Source of the DNA: Tubiluchus corallicola
Taxonomy: Eukaryota > Priapulida > Priapulimorpha > Priapulimorphida > Tubiluchidae
DNA length: 36,428 nt
Assembly (NCBI GenBank): GCA_030141605.1
Contig: JAQGDQ010002443.1
Coordinates: 1-36,428, forward strand
Reading direction: 5' to 3'
Shown here: positions 27,540 through 36,253 of the stretch, piece by piece
Layout: each line of letters starts with the position of its first letter
Numbering within the stretch: the first letter of the stretch is position 1
Program-made: the position numbers and the translations under genes
The notes under the pieces: generated by a model
What the model saw: only the letters and a program-made list of their open reading frames with translations
Database searches by the model: none
What the model was told of the DNA's origin: nothing

Positions 27540-29921
27540 TTAGTTTGTGTTACTACTACTACTTTCAAATGCAATTATCTCTTCTTTTTTCTTTATAAGC
27601 AATAATCCTAAGTCTGAAAGGCTTTTTAATATATTTACGTGGATAGGTTTTCCCTCTATTTTTACAACATCTATATTAGTATCTCCTACTTCTTTTGTTC
27701 TCTTTCGTTTAATGATTGCTACTTTATCTTTATGCCTATCCATTTTTTCTCGTAATATTTGTATTAAATCTTCAAAACTATCAGAGATAACATCCTGACT
27801 ATTAGAAGCATAATTAAAACCATTAGATTTGCTTATAGAATGGCATAGCACAATAGCGTCGTCTAATAAACGATTAATAGTTCTCTCTTTTCGGTCTAAT
27901 CTTTTCTTTTTATCTTTCTTACTTAGTTTTGTATTTAGTTCCAATTCTTCATATTCATCTATTTCTTCCTTTATCAATCTTATAAGTTTGTTGATTTGAT
28001 TAAATTCTTCACAAGCCATTCTTAAATCTTCATTTCCAATGCCAACCATCTCTTTATATTCTGCAGGAGAAATAAAAACAAAATCATTTTTAGTGGCAAT
28101 ATTTTTCTCGATTTGTTCGAAAAAATTAATGTAACGCAATTTCATCTTGGCTTGTTCAGACATTTCTTCCTCTTCGGCTATTTTTTTATGGTATAAGTCA
28201 ATATAATCAGCAACTTTTACTGCGTTTTCTTTTCCATAAACGTTTTCAAAGTCTTTCATAGAAATGGCCATATTTGGAGAATAGACTTTTCCAATTTCTT
28301 TTTCAAGATCCAAGAAAAAAGTATTTCCATTTTCCTCAGTTACAGTCCATTTAGTATTTATCTCGGTAATTTCAACAGCTTCTATTTCATTAAATTGTGA
28401 GTCATATAGTTTTCCATCTTTTAATAAGTATAGTTTATCTATGGTTTTCTTTTTTTCATATAGAAAATCGTCGCTCGTAGTTAGTTTAATATTTTTCATT
28501 TCATAGGCAACGTAGGTATCATTTTCTTTTACAATCATAGTATTACCTACTATGGTCTTCTCGCTTATTTTAGAGTATAAACCAGGCTCTATTTCTATAT
28601 AGTCAATGCCATTTGACTTATTTTTTAGGACTAAAAGTGAAGAGTCATTATCTAATATAACTTTATCATATTCCTCGAAATTTTCTTCTCTATTTTCTTT
28701 TACAAAATTGTCATCTCCTAATGCGAATAATATTTCATCATCTCCAAATTTTACTATTTCATTATGTCTCTTGTTTGCTTGTATGTCTTCAATAATTCTG
28801 AAGTAATCTGCATAATATTTATCAGCATCAGTGCCATCTTGTTGTCTTATCAATATCTGATTTTTCAGATTTTCGTGAAATAAGTTAAGTCTTTTTTGTT
28901 CGTTAGCAGTGTATGTATTTTGAGAATATTTTGGAAGTTTAGCATTCTGGTCATATTTCCATGCTTTTTTACTATCAAGGCTTATATATGCGTAATCATC
29001 ACTCCCTTCTATTTTCATTTTATAATAGCCATCTACTAACTTTACTTTGCTTGATATAAGGTCTTTAACGTTTGCTTCGAGAACACCAGATTTGTTTACT
29101 AAAAAATTGACAGAGCCAACTTCATCTTCATCAACAGTAGATACTTTATAAGTTCTTTTTGCGAATCCAATAAATTTATTATTTTCCTTAAAAAATTTAT
29201 ATTTTTCTGTTTCTATTATTTTTTTTGTTTCATTGTAAGAAATTCTCTCGTATTCTCCTTCTGGGTTAATCATAATAGATACTTCCCCTTTGCTAACTCC
29301 TTCTTGTGTATTTACGAATATTTTCACAGGCCCTTCATCTGTTTCTATTGTGTAACTGTCCAAAGAATAGCTGCCTACAGGTAGGGTTAGTAAGGTAACT
29401 TTGCCTGTTTTTTTATTTTCTAGTGTGAAAATTCCATTTTTGAAAGAAAGTTCTACGTCGTCGTACAATGAAAACTTCTCTGCTAATTTCTCATCATTTT
29501 TGTCGTATTTAATACTTAGATTTGCAAATCTTTTTGCATTATCTATATTCCAACCATTGGCAGTTAATAGTGCACAAATATAGAAGGTAAATTTGTGAGA
29601 TTTTCTACCCCAGCGTTTTCCTTGTTCATTCTCTTTTCTGAGTTCACTGATAACAGGATGTTTGGCAATTTGCATAGAGAGAGGCTCTCTATTTTTAAAA
29701 TTTATACTAAATTCTTTTTCTTGGGGCCAAGTGTCAAAAAGTAGAAGTTTGTTATAATAGACTTGTCTTTTCTTCATTACGGAATCTGACATAGTACGCA
29801 CTTCTTCATTCCAGTTGTGTGTAAAACGGGAGGTTGAAGATTCTTTGGTTTGTTGGCTATTGCTTATATTAGTAGATAAAACTAATAGCAATAAAACGGA
29901 TAGAAGTTTAAATTTTTTCAT
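27540..29921 (-). CDS. Large exported protein of unknown function
   Basis: 793 residues, family not recognised. A clear signal peptide (KKFKLLSVLLLLVLSTNISNSQ) is cleaved near residue 23, before a Gln; no lipobox. The body is very rich in Lys, Glu, Asp and Asn, with beta-like alternating strands between about 130 and 550 (repeats of the kind GxYSxxS and DGxxYD) that could form a propeller or sandwich. After that comes a charged helical part (about 590-740: NKLIRLIKEEIDEYEELELNTKLSKKDKKKRLDRKER) likely to form coiled coils. The tail is Ser/Asn-rich. It is transcribed alone, closed by its own terminator. It has no known neighbour partner. Possible roles are envelope structure or secretion, but nothing in the sequence decides this. 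Confidence 0.75.
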   Translation of the reverse strand: MKKFKLLSVLLLLVLSTNISNSQQTKESSTSRFTHNWNEEVRTMSDSVMKKRQVYYNKLLLFDTWPQEKEFSINFKNREPLSMQIAKHPVISELRKENEQGKRWGRKSHKFTFYICALLTANGWNIDNAKRFANLSIKYDKNDEKLAEKFSLYDDVELSFKNGIFTLENKKTGKVTLLTLPVGSYSLDSYTIETDEGPVKIFVNTQEGVSKGEVSIMINPEGEYERISYNETKKIIETEKYKFFKENNKFIGFAKRTYKVSTVDEDEVGSVNFLVNKSGVLEANVKDLISSKVKLVDGYYKMKIEGSDDYAYISLDSKKAWKYDQNAKLPKYSQNTYTANEQKRLNLFHENLKNQILIRQQDGTDADKYYADYFRIIEDIQANKRHNEIVKFGDDEILFALGDDNFVKENREENFEEYDKVILDNDSSLLVLKNKSNGIDYIEIEPGLYSKISEKTIVGNTMIVKENDTYVAYEMKNIKLTTSDDFLYEKKKTIDKLYLLKDGKLYDSQFNEIEAVEITEINTKWTVTEENGNTFFLDLEKEIGKVYSPNMAISMKDFENVYGKENAVKVADYIDLYHKKIAEEEEMSEQAKMKLRYINFFEQIEKNIATKNDFVFISPAEYKEMVGIGNEDLRMACEEFNQINKLIRLIKEEIDEYEELELNTKLSKKDKKKRLDRKERTINRLLDDAIVLCHSISKSNGFNYASNSQDVISDSFEDLIQILREKMDRHKDKVAIIKRKRTKEVGDTNIDVVKIEGKPIHVNILKSLSDLGLLLIKKKEEIIAFESSSSNTN

Positions 29922-30104
29922 AATAACTATGTTTTAAAAAAGCAGATAATGTTATGTGCTTTTTGTGTTTTATATAAATAAAATTTGTAAATTATGGAAT
30001 TCAAATTTAACTGTTCTATATGTTAAAAAAATACATAGATTCTATAAAAAATGTAAAGAACAGTCTTTCTCCACTTTCATCATACAAAAAGATATTTAGA
30101 AAAA

Positions 30105-30136
30105 CAAAGGTAGTGCTAATTTTTTATTAAAAGAAA
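30105..30136 (-). promoter_or_regulatory. Candidate promoter of the large exported-protein gene
   Basis: Minus-strand TACCTTTG (30112-30105) fits TAnnTTTG exactly; TTTC (30136-30133) stands 20 nt upstream in place of TTTG. This leaves a leader of about 180 nt to the start at 29921. Another TAAATTTG at 30009-30002 has no -33 partner but is closer. Confidence 0.35.
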
Positions 30137-30461
30137 AATTTGGAGGGTAAAAAGTGCTGATTATTAGAAAAATATTTTTTTTATCGTTTTAATAATTGCT
30201 GTCCAAAAATATTTAATTTTGATAGTGATATTCAGTTTTATATTAAAAAATTAAAATTAAATATTTGTTGCTCTCATTTTCTATTTAGCCTGCGGTTTCA
30301 CTTACACGAGGAGAAATTCAAATAATAAGTTTAAGCTGTTTTAACAAAAAAACATTAGCCGTTAAGACAACTATGATTGTAAGAGTATTTTTTGTTCCTA
30401 CAACTAAAGTTGCAGATTAGAATAGAACTAAAGAAAAAAGTATATTATTACTTTAATTTTA

Positions 30462-30494
30462 GTTGTAGATAATAAATCAAAATATATATTTTTG
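30462..30494 (+). promoter_or_regulatory. Candidate asnS promoter
   Basis: TATTTTTG (30487-30494) fits TAnnTTTG exactly, with GTTG (30462-30465) in the -33 position after a 21-nt spacer. Transcription would start about 20 nt before the ATG at 30521. Confidence 0.5.
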
Positions 30495-30520
30495 TATAAT
30501 TTTATTAGTATTTACAATTA

Positions 30521-31976
30521 ATGACGATGACAAAAGAAAGGACTAAAATAGTAAATGTTTTTGATGCAACTTTAATAGGCAAGGAAGTAAATATAAAGGG
30601 ATGGGTACGTACCAAAAGAGAAAGTAAAAATGTAGGTTTTATTTCTATGAATGATGGTTCTACTATAAAGAACCTACAAGTGGTAGTAGATATAGATAAT
30701 ATTAACCTAAAAGACTTATCCAAAATAACAACAGGGGCAAGTTTAAACATTATAGGAAAAATAGTAAAATCAGAAGGCAAAGAACAGTCGGAAGAACTAC
30801 TTGCCAGTTATATCGAAATATACGGGGAAGCTGACCCGGATAAATACCCTTTACAACCTAAAAAGCATTCATTAGAATTTTTGAGGGAGATTGCTCATCT
30901 ACGATTTAGAACTAATACTTTTAGTGCTATAGCAAGGGTGAGACATTCTATGATTTTTGCAGTACATCAGTTTTTCAATAAGAAAGGTTTTTACAATATA
31001 CATACACCTATTATTACAGCTTCTGATGCAGAAGGAGCTGGTGAACTGTTTCAGGTAACGACATTAAACGTTGATAATCCTCCTCGCACAAAAGAAGGAG
31101 AGATAGATTTTTCAGAAGATTTTTTTGGGAAACCAACTAATCTTACTGTTTCTGGGCAATTAGAAGGTGAACTGGCTGCATTAGCACTGTCCAATATTTA
31201 TACTTTTGGGCCTACTTTTAGAGCTGAAAATTCTAATACTGCTCGTCATCTTGCCGAGTTTTGGATGATAGAGCCAGAAATGGCTTTTTATGATATTGTG
31301 GATAATATGAACTTGGCAGAGGAGTTTTTAAAATATCTTATAAAATATGCCTTAGAAAACTGCAAGGAGGATTTGGAGTTTCTTAGTAAAAGACTGATAG
31401 AGGAAGAAAAAAATAAAAAAGCAGCAGAACGTTCTCCTATGGAGTTAATAGAAAAGTTGAAGTTTGTTGAAAATAATGATTTTGAGCGTATAACTTATAC
31501 GGAGGCTATAGATATATTGAAAAACTCTAAACCTAATAAAAAGAAAAAGTTTCAGTTTGTGATAGAAGGCTGGGGTGCTGATTTACAATCAGAACACGAA
31601 AGATATTTGGTGGAAAAGCACTTTAAAAAACCGGTAATTCTTACAGACTACCCTAAGGAAATAAAGGCTTTTTATATGAAATCAATGAATATGTGGCAAG
31701 ACGGTACGGGCTATGGATGTTCTATTTCCTGAAATAGGTGAAATAATAGGAGGTTCGCAAAGAGAAGAGAATTATGGCAAACTGCTTCAAAGAATGAAAG
31801 AAAATGATATACTTGTCGAAGAAATGGATTGGTTTTTGGATACTCGTAGATTTGGTTCAGTACCTCATTCTGGTTTTGGTTTAGGTTTTGAAAGGTTTAT
31901 TATGTTTGTTACAGGTATGAAGAATATTAGAGATGTAATACCTTTTCCAAGAACTCCCAAAAGCGTAGAGTTCTAA
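30521..31976 (+). pseudogene. asnS: Asparaginyl-tRNA synthetase, split by a frameshift
   Basis: Class II aminoacyl-tRNA synthetase that charges tRNA-Asn. An N-terminal OB-fold anticodon domain ([23 protein letters not shown]) is followed by the catalytic core with [13 protein letters not shown] and motif 2 ([21 protein letters not shown]). The first frame runs to a stop at 31730-31732, but the family sequence leaves that frame after KAFYMKSMN: the frame one base further reads [20 protein letters not shown] from 31695 and continues to 31976 through motif 3 ([12 protein letters not shown]) to the typical end FPRTPKS-EF. The shift is therefore within about 31685-31694, equal to one extra base or two missing bases. 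The combined length of about 484 residues is normal. The start could also be Met3 (30527). Because asnS is normally essential, a sequencing or assembly error is more likely than true loss. Confidence 0.88.
31713..31976 (+). CDS. asnS: C-terminal part of asparaginyl-tRNA synthetase (after the frameshift)
   Basis: The 87-residue downstream frame begins at the Met of [20 protein letters not shown], an internal Met of the family, so it is not an independent gene. It carries class II motif 3 ([16 protein letters not shown]), which binds ATP, and the normal C-terminus. Without it the upstream 403-residue piece would lack an ATP-binding element. Confidence 0.8.
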   Translation: MDVLFPEIGEIIGGSQREENYGKLLQRMKENDILVEEMDWFLDTRRFGSVPHSGFGLGFERFIMFVTGMKNIRDVIPFPRTPKSVEF

Positions 31977-31983
31977 ATTAATA

Positions 31984-32029
31984 GCAATTTTAACTGATGA
32001 AAATCGTTCGTTTGAAGGGTGAAAATTGC
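31984..32029. terminator. Possible weak terminator between convergent asnS and ldcA
   Basis: GCAATTTT (31984-31991) and AAAATTGC (32022-32029) form a perfect 8-bp stem with a 30-nt loop. A TTGTTTTT tract follows at 32034-32040. The low GC and long loop make it weak. Confidence 0.3.
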
Positions 32030-32058
32030 AAGTTGTTTTTACTCTACGTTCCCAAATC

Positions 32059-32955
32059 TTAATTTTTAGCCATAAGCCTACTGCCTTTGTTTGTAACACT
32101 TAATTTTGCTTTACTGCCTACGATAAAAGCATCATTTATTTTTGTATGTCCTACAGGAGCATTAAAGGCTACAGGGAAACCGTAATCTTTTACTATATCA
32201 AAAATTATTTCATTAACAGTTTTCCCAAATTCATATTTTCCCACTTTTACCTGTCTAAAATCACCCACTATTAAGCCTTTTAGTTCCTGTAACTTTCCCG
32301 AAAGCATTACACTTTTCATCATACGGTCTATATTATAATCATATTCGTTCACATCTTCTACTACTAATATTTTATTTTTAAAGTCATATCCAAAGTCAAC
32401 TCCTAATAAGCTATAAATGATAGATAAATTACCTCCTATTAGTTCTCCTTCCGTTTTTCCTTCTATGTTCAAGTTGTTGTTTAACATCTCGTAGTCAAAA
32501 GTGCCGTGAAAAAGGCAGTTTTTTAGTCTCGTTAAAGACCTCCCATTTACTAGGCTATTTACCACAGGTGCATGAATGGTTTTTACTTTCAGCTTTTTGT
32601 TGACAAACGAATGAAAAGTAGTAATATCTGAAAAACCGACTAGCCACTTGGGGTTTTTGGAGAATATAGTAAAGTTCAATTTATCGATAATGCGAACTGA
32701 TCCATACCCACCCCTTGCAAAAAAAATAGCTTTTACATCAGTATCATCTAACATATTCTGTACGTCTTCTTGCCTTTCAGCGTCAGTTCCCGAAAAAAGA
32801 TGATGATGACTAAATGTGTGTTTCCCAATTACAGGTACTAAGCCCCATTCACTAATAAGGTTTAAATTGTTCAAAATCATATCTTTATCTACCCGCCCAG
32901 CAGGAGCCACAATACCTACCTTATCATTCTCTTTTAACAATGGAGGAGTTCTCAT
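32059..32955 (-). CDS. ldcA: LD-carboxypeptidase (muramoyltetrapeptide carboxypeptidase, S66 family)
   Basis: Serine peptidase that removes the terminal D-alanine from murein tetrapeptides during peptidoglycan recycling; cytoplasmic, and no signal peptide is seen. It has 298 residues, typical. The N-terminal domain starts with PPLLKENDKVGIVAPAG. The nucleophile is Ser86 in ARGGYGSVRIID, and the other triad members are Glu200 (VVEDVNEYDYNIDRM) and His270 (APVGHTKIND), in the known S66 order. A further family block is GGNLSIIYSLLG. It converges on asnS with 82 nt between stops. Minus-strand TATCTTTG (33012-33005) is a candidate -7 element 50 nt upstream of the start, without a recognisable -33 box. 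Confidence 0.92.
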   Translation of the reverse strand: MRTPPLLKENDKVGIVAPAGRVDKDMILNNLNLISEWGLVPVIGKHTFSHHHLFSGTDAERQEDVQNMLDDTDVKAIFFARGGYGSVRIIDKLNFTIFSKNPKWLVGFSDITTFHSFVNKKLKVKTIHAPVVNSLVNGRSLTRLKNCLFHGTFDYEMLNNNLNIEGKTEGELIGGNLSIIYSLLGVDFGYDFKNKILVVEDVNEYDYNIDRMMKSVMLSGKLQELKGLIVGDFRQVKVGKYEFGKTVNEIIFDIVKDYGFPVAFNAPVGHTKINDAFIVGSKAKLSVTNKGSRLMAKN

Positions 32956-33586
32956 ATATCCTATGATATTATGATTTTATTATTTATAACTATATTTGTA
33001 AAATCAAAGATATAAAAATAAGTATATATAGTTTATCTTTATAGATAAGGAGAGAAAAGCTTATGTGCTTGCCTCTCTCAACTTATTTGAAGAAAAAATA
33101 ATATGAAAAATGATTATTTATGCTAAACAAATTTATAAAAAGTAACATAATAATAGCAAGACAATATGGAAATAAAGAAAGTTATTTTTAAATTGACACA
33201 TATACAAAGGAATAGTTATGTTTTGAGAATAGCTTTAAAAAACGGATGTGAAAAATTGAGATAAGAGAAATAAAAAATATTAGAAAAAATAGGTAAATTG
33301 CAAAGGATACAAGAAAAACCAAAATCGAAGGATTACAAAAATCTTTATAATATTTTTACTTAAAAAAAGGCTGTAAAAAACTTTGCTATCTGTTTTGCAA
33401 TTTTAAAAACAATAAGATAATGATGGATAACAAAAACAAGATTAGAGGCAGTTGGCAGCAAAATTATATAAAGAGTTATTCTGATTTTGGACTAGTTGTC
33501 CATTCAGGATATGATAAATTATTGAAATAAAACAACTCAAATCAAACTATTCTATTTTCATAAAACATATAAAGTAACTTCCCTTA
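32956..33586. other. Intergenic gap between ldcA and metG
   Basis: 631 nt of very AT-rich sequence between divergent genes. It holds a likely ldcA -7 element at 33005-33012 (minus strand) and a small plus-strand open frame at 33351-33530 described separately. I see no clear metG promoter, hairpin or RNA gene. Confidence 0.5.
33420..33530 (+). CDS. Possible small open reading frame upstream of metG
   Basis: From the ATG at 33420 a 36-residue frame runs to TAA, and the frame is open back to 33351 without another start. The product (beginning MMDNKNKIRGSWQQN and ending GLVVHSGYDKLLK) has a less AT-biased composition than the surrounding DNA, with Trp, Gly, Val and His, so it may be a real short protein or the remnant of a lost gene. 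No family is recognised, no Shine-Dalgarno is seen, and chance is possible. Confidence 0.2.
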   Translation: MMDNKNKIRGSWQQNYIKSYSDFGLVVHSGYDKLLK

Positions 33587-35617
33587 ATGAAAGAATACAA
33601 ACGTTATCTCATAACTACTGCACTTCCTTATGCTAATGGTCCCGTTCATATTGGACATTTAGCAGGGGTGTATATACCAGCTGACATATATGCTAGATAT
33701 TTACGACTCAAAGGGGAGGATGTTTTACTCATAGGGGGTTCTGATGAACACGGAGTGCCAATCACTATAAAAGCCAAAAACGAAAATACTACTCCACAAG
33801 ATATAGTGGACAAGTACCACAGCATCATTAAAAAATCATTTCAAGATTTTGGTATTACCTTTGACATATACAGCCGCACTACTTCGAAGGTACATCACGA
33901 AACAGCTTCCCAATTTTTTAAAGTATTGTATGATAAAAATATCTTTATAGAGAAAGAAACGGAGCAGTATTACGACCCCAAAGCTCGGCAATTTCTTGCT
34001 GACCGATATATTAGTGGTACTTGCCCTCGTTGTAAGTACGACAAAGCCTATGGAGACCAGTGCGAATCCTGTGGAAATACGCTTAATGCAACCGAACTTA
34101 AATATCCAAAGTCTGTATTAACAGGGGATGTTCCTATTTTAAAGAGGACGAAGCATTGGTATTTGCCTCTTAACAAATACCAAAGTTTTCTCGAAAAATG
34201 GATATTACGTGATCATAAAGAATGGAAACCAAATGTAAGTGGACAATGTAAATCGTGGTTGGAAGAAGGTTTGCAACCTAGGGCTGTAAGTCGTGATTTA
34301 GACTGGGGTGTGCCAGTACCAGTAAAAGATGAAGCGGGCAAAGTTCTTTACGTATGGTTCGATGCTCCCATAGGCTACATATCAGCTACCAAAGAGCATA
34401 CACCTAATTGGGAGAAATATTGGAAAGACAAAGATACGAAGCTCGTTCATTTTATAGGTAAGGACAACATTGTTTTCCACTGCATTATTTTTCCTACAAT
34501 GCTTAAAGCCGAAGGTAGCTATATACTACCTGATAATGTTCCAGCCAATGAGTTTCTCAATTTAGAGAACAGTAAAATATCTACTTCTCGTAATTGGGCA
34601 GTATGGCTTCACGAGTATTTAGAGGAGTTTAAAGACCAACAAGATATTCTACGCTATGTTCTCACTGCCAATGCACCCGAAACGAAAGATAATGATTTTA
34701 CGTGGAAGGACTTCCAAGCCAGAAACAATAATGAACTTGTTGCTATACTTGGCAATTTCATTCATCGCACGGTAGTATTGGTGAATAAATATTACAATGG
34801 AAAAATTCCCTCAGCAAATATAAAGCCTTATAAGAAGATCTTTGACCAAATAGCGAATCATAAAGAAATCATAGAAAAAGCCATAGAAACCTACCACTTT
34901 CGAGAGGCTCTAAAAGAAACGATGAGCATAGCCCGTATAGGTAATAAATTTCTTGCAGAAACTGAACCCTGGAAGCTTATAAAAACCGATCCTGAACAAG
35001 TAAAGCAAATACTTAATGTATGTGCTCAAATTACTGCAAAGCTGTCAATATTAATAGAGCCATTTTTGCCTTTTACGGCGAAAAAACTCCAAAAACTAAT
35101 CAACATAAAAAACACGGAGTGGAATAAAACAGAAGAAGAAGTTCTTTTAGAAGAAGGTCATAAGTTAAATCAGCCCGAACTACTTTTTAAAAAAATAGAA
35201 GATAAACAAGTACAGTATCAAATGAATAAACTTAACAAAACAAAACAAATGAATCAAGACCAAAATACACCTACAATAAAACCTCAAAAAGAAAAGATTA
35301 ACTTTGATCATTTTATGAAAACTGACATTAGGGTAGGAAAAATATTGGAAGCGAAAAAAATACCTCAGACGGATAAGTTATTACAACTGAAAGTAGATGT
35401 AGGTACAGAAAAACGCACCATAGTATCAGGGATAGCCGAACAATACCAACCCCAAGATCTAATAGAGAAACAGGTATGTGTGTTACTCAATCTTGAACCG
35501 AGAAAACTAAGAGGGATAATCTCAGAAGGAATGATATTAATGGCAGAAGACTATCAAGGTAAGTTATCACTCATCGCACCACAGCAACAGATGCCAGAAG
35601 GGACACAAGTATTATAG
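33587..35617 (+). CDS. metG: Methionyl-tRNA synthetase
   Basis: Class I synthetase that charges initiator and elongator tRNA-Met. It has 676 residues, normal for the long two-domain form. The Rossmann core starts with [15 protein letters not shown] (HIGH motif at 21-24). A four-cysteine zinc knuckle is visible (C-PR-C then C-ES-C, near 146-164). The second signature loop is K330-I-S-T-S, the form usual in Bacteroidota in place of KMSKS. An anticodon-binding helical domain follows. The C-terminal 110 residues (from [21 protein letters not shown]) form the EMAP-II/Trbp-like tRNA-binding and dimerisation domain, preceded by a polar linker. It is complete and intact. The gene after it starts 25 nt later and is probably co-transcribed. 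Confidence 0.97.
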   Translation: MKEYKRYLITTALPYANGPVHIGHLAGVYIPADIYARYLRLKGEDVLLIGGSDEHGVPITIKAKNENTTPQDIVDKYHSIIKKSFQDFGITFDIYSRTTSKVHHETASQFFKVLYDKNIFIEKETEQYYDPKARQFLADRYISGTCPRCKYDKAYGDQCESCGNTLNATELKYPKSVLTGDVPILKRTKHWYLPLNKYQSFLEKWILRDHKEWKPNVSGQCKSWLEEGLQPRAVSRDLDWGVPVPVKDEAGKVLYVWFDAPIGYISATKEHTPNWEKYWKDKDTKLVHFIGKDNIVFHCIIFPTMLKAEGSYILPDNVPANEFLNLENSKISTSRNWAVWLHEYLEEFKDQQDILRYVLTANAPETKDNDFTWKDFQARNNNELVAILGNFIHRTVVLVNKYYNGKIPSANIKPYKKIFDQIANHKEIIEKAIETYHFREALKETMSIARIGNKFLAETEPWKLIKTDPEQVKQILNVCAQITAKLSILIEPFLPFTAKKLQKLINIKNTEWNKTEEEVLLEEGHKLNQPELLFKKIEDKQVQYQMNKLNKTKQMNQDQNTPTIKPQKEKINFDHFMKTDIRVGKILEAKKIPQTDKLLQLKVDVGTEKRTIVSGIAEQYQPQDLIEKQVCVLLNLEPRKLRGIISEGMILMAEDYQGKLSLIAPQQQMPEGTQVL

Positions 35618-35642
35618 ATAAAGAAAATAACAAAATCTATAT

Positions 35643-36224
35643 ATGGATAACGACAGTATAAATACGCAAAATATTCCTAGTAAAATTGAGGATAATAAAC
35701 CTGAAAAAATAAAATTACAACTAGGGGAAGGAGGAAAAATAACCATAGACCCAGGCGCTATCGTCCTACCCACAATAGAAAGTAAAGTAGAAGTTCCGCA
35801 GACCTCTATAAAAAGGAAAAAAGTTTATAAAAAGAAAATAATCCCTCGTGCAGATACTACTCTGTATGTCAAAAGCCCTAACGTTTATTACCTACACTCA
35901 GTAGAAACTTATTTTAAAAACCAGCAAAAACCTATCAATTTTATATCAGAAGATAGTAAAAATGAAAAAGCCCTAAAATATCTACAATATCCTCAGTCTA
36001 CAATATCGTTAAATACTCCTCCTATTCACTTATACGATATCTGCGAACTAAAAAATAATCTTTTTGCACATGCACAAAAGGAAACATCAGTCCCAGCAGA
36101 AATTCTCACGGCTAAAACATCTCAACAAGTAACGGGTAGCTATTGGGTACTATTCATCATACTACTAAACCTAATTATTATAATATGGCTAAGGTTTCTT
36201 TACAATAGAGCAATACGTAACTGA
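35643..36224 (+). CDS. Probable N-terminal part of a DUF4271-type membrane protein, possibly truncated
   Basis: 193 residues. The first 165 or so are polar and low in complexity, with a basic patch (KRKKVYKKKIIPR, about 58-70). A single transmembrane helix follows near the end (WVLFIILLNLIIIIWLRFLY, about 167-186), then only NRAIRN and a stop. Bacteroidota DUF4271 proteins have this layout, with a disordered N-terminus and then W...LLLL...W-R-x-F-Y, but they continue with several more membrane helices. Here the frame ends just after the first, where a 13-bp inverted repeat begins and sequence composition changes. I therefore suspect truncation by an inserted element. A natural single-helix protein remains possible. 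It lies 25 nt after metG on the same strand. Confidence 0.55.
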   Translation: MDNDSINTQNIPSKIEDNKPEKIKLQLGEGGKITIDPGAIVLPTIESKVEVPQTSIKRKKVYKKKIIPRADTTLYVKSPNVYYLHSVETYFKNQQKPINFISEDSKNEKALKYLQYPQSTISLNTPPIHLYDICELKNNLFAHAQKETSVPAEILTAKTSQQVTGSYWVLFIILLNLIIIIWLRFLYNRAIRN

Positions 36225-36253
36225 ACGAAGTACAACTTAAAGTTACGTATTGC
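36210..36253. repeat. Perfect 13-bp inverted repeat at the end of the last gene
   Basis: GCAATACGTAACT (36210-36222) and AGTTACGTATTGC (36241-36253) are exact reverse complements around an 18-nt loop. The left arm lies inside the last codons of the gene ending at 36224. There is no T run after the right arm, so it is not a typical terminator. It may be a junction or end of an inserted element, or a chance hairpin. Confidence 0.6.

Larger units (their letters stand above)
29922..30520. other. Divergent intergenic region between the large exported-protein gene and asnS
   Basis: 599 nt, very AT-rich, no credible coding sequence. It holds a candidate minus-strand promoter for the exported-protein gene at 30105-30136 and a plus-strand candidate for asnS at 30462-30494. 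An 11-bp perfect inverted repeat lies at 30398-30408 and 30458-30468, the second arm covering the asnS -33 position. No RNA family was recognised. Confidence 0.5.

Noticed and set aside
30398-30520. T-box leader for asnS
   Set aside because: No T-box consensus sequence or terminator/antiterminator pair is present, and T-boxes are not expected in Bacteroidota.
31653-31732. Programmed ribosomal frameshifting in asnS
   Set aside because: The join region has no slippery heptamer and no stable downstream stem, and asnS is not known to use recoding.
36210-36253. Intrinsic terminator of the last gene
   Set aside because: The stem is perfect but low in GC, is not followed by a T run, and its left arm lies inside the coding sequence.
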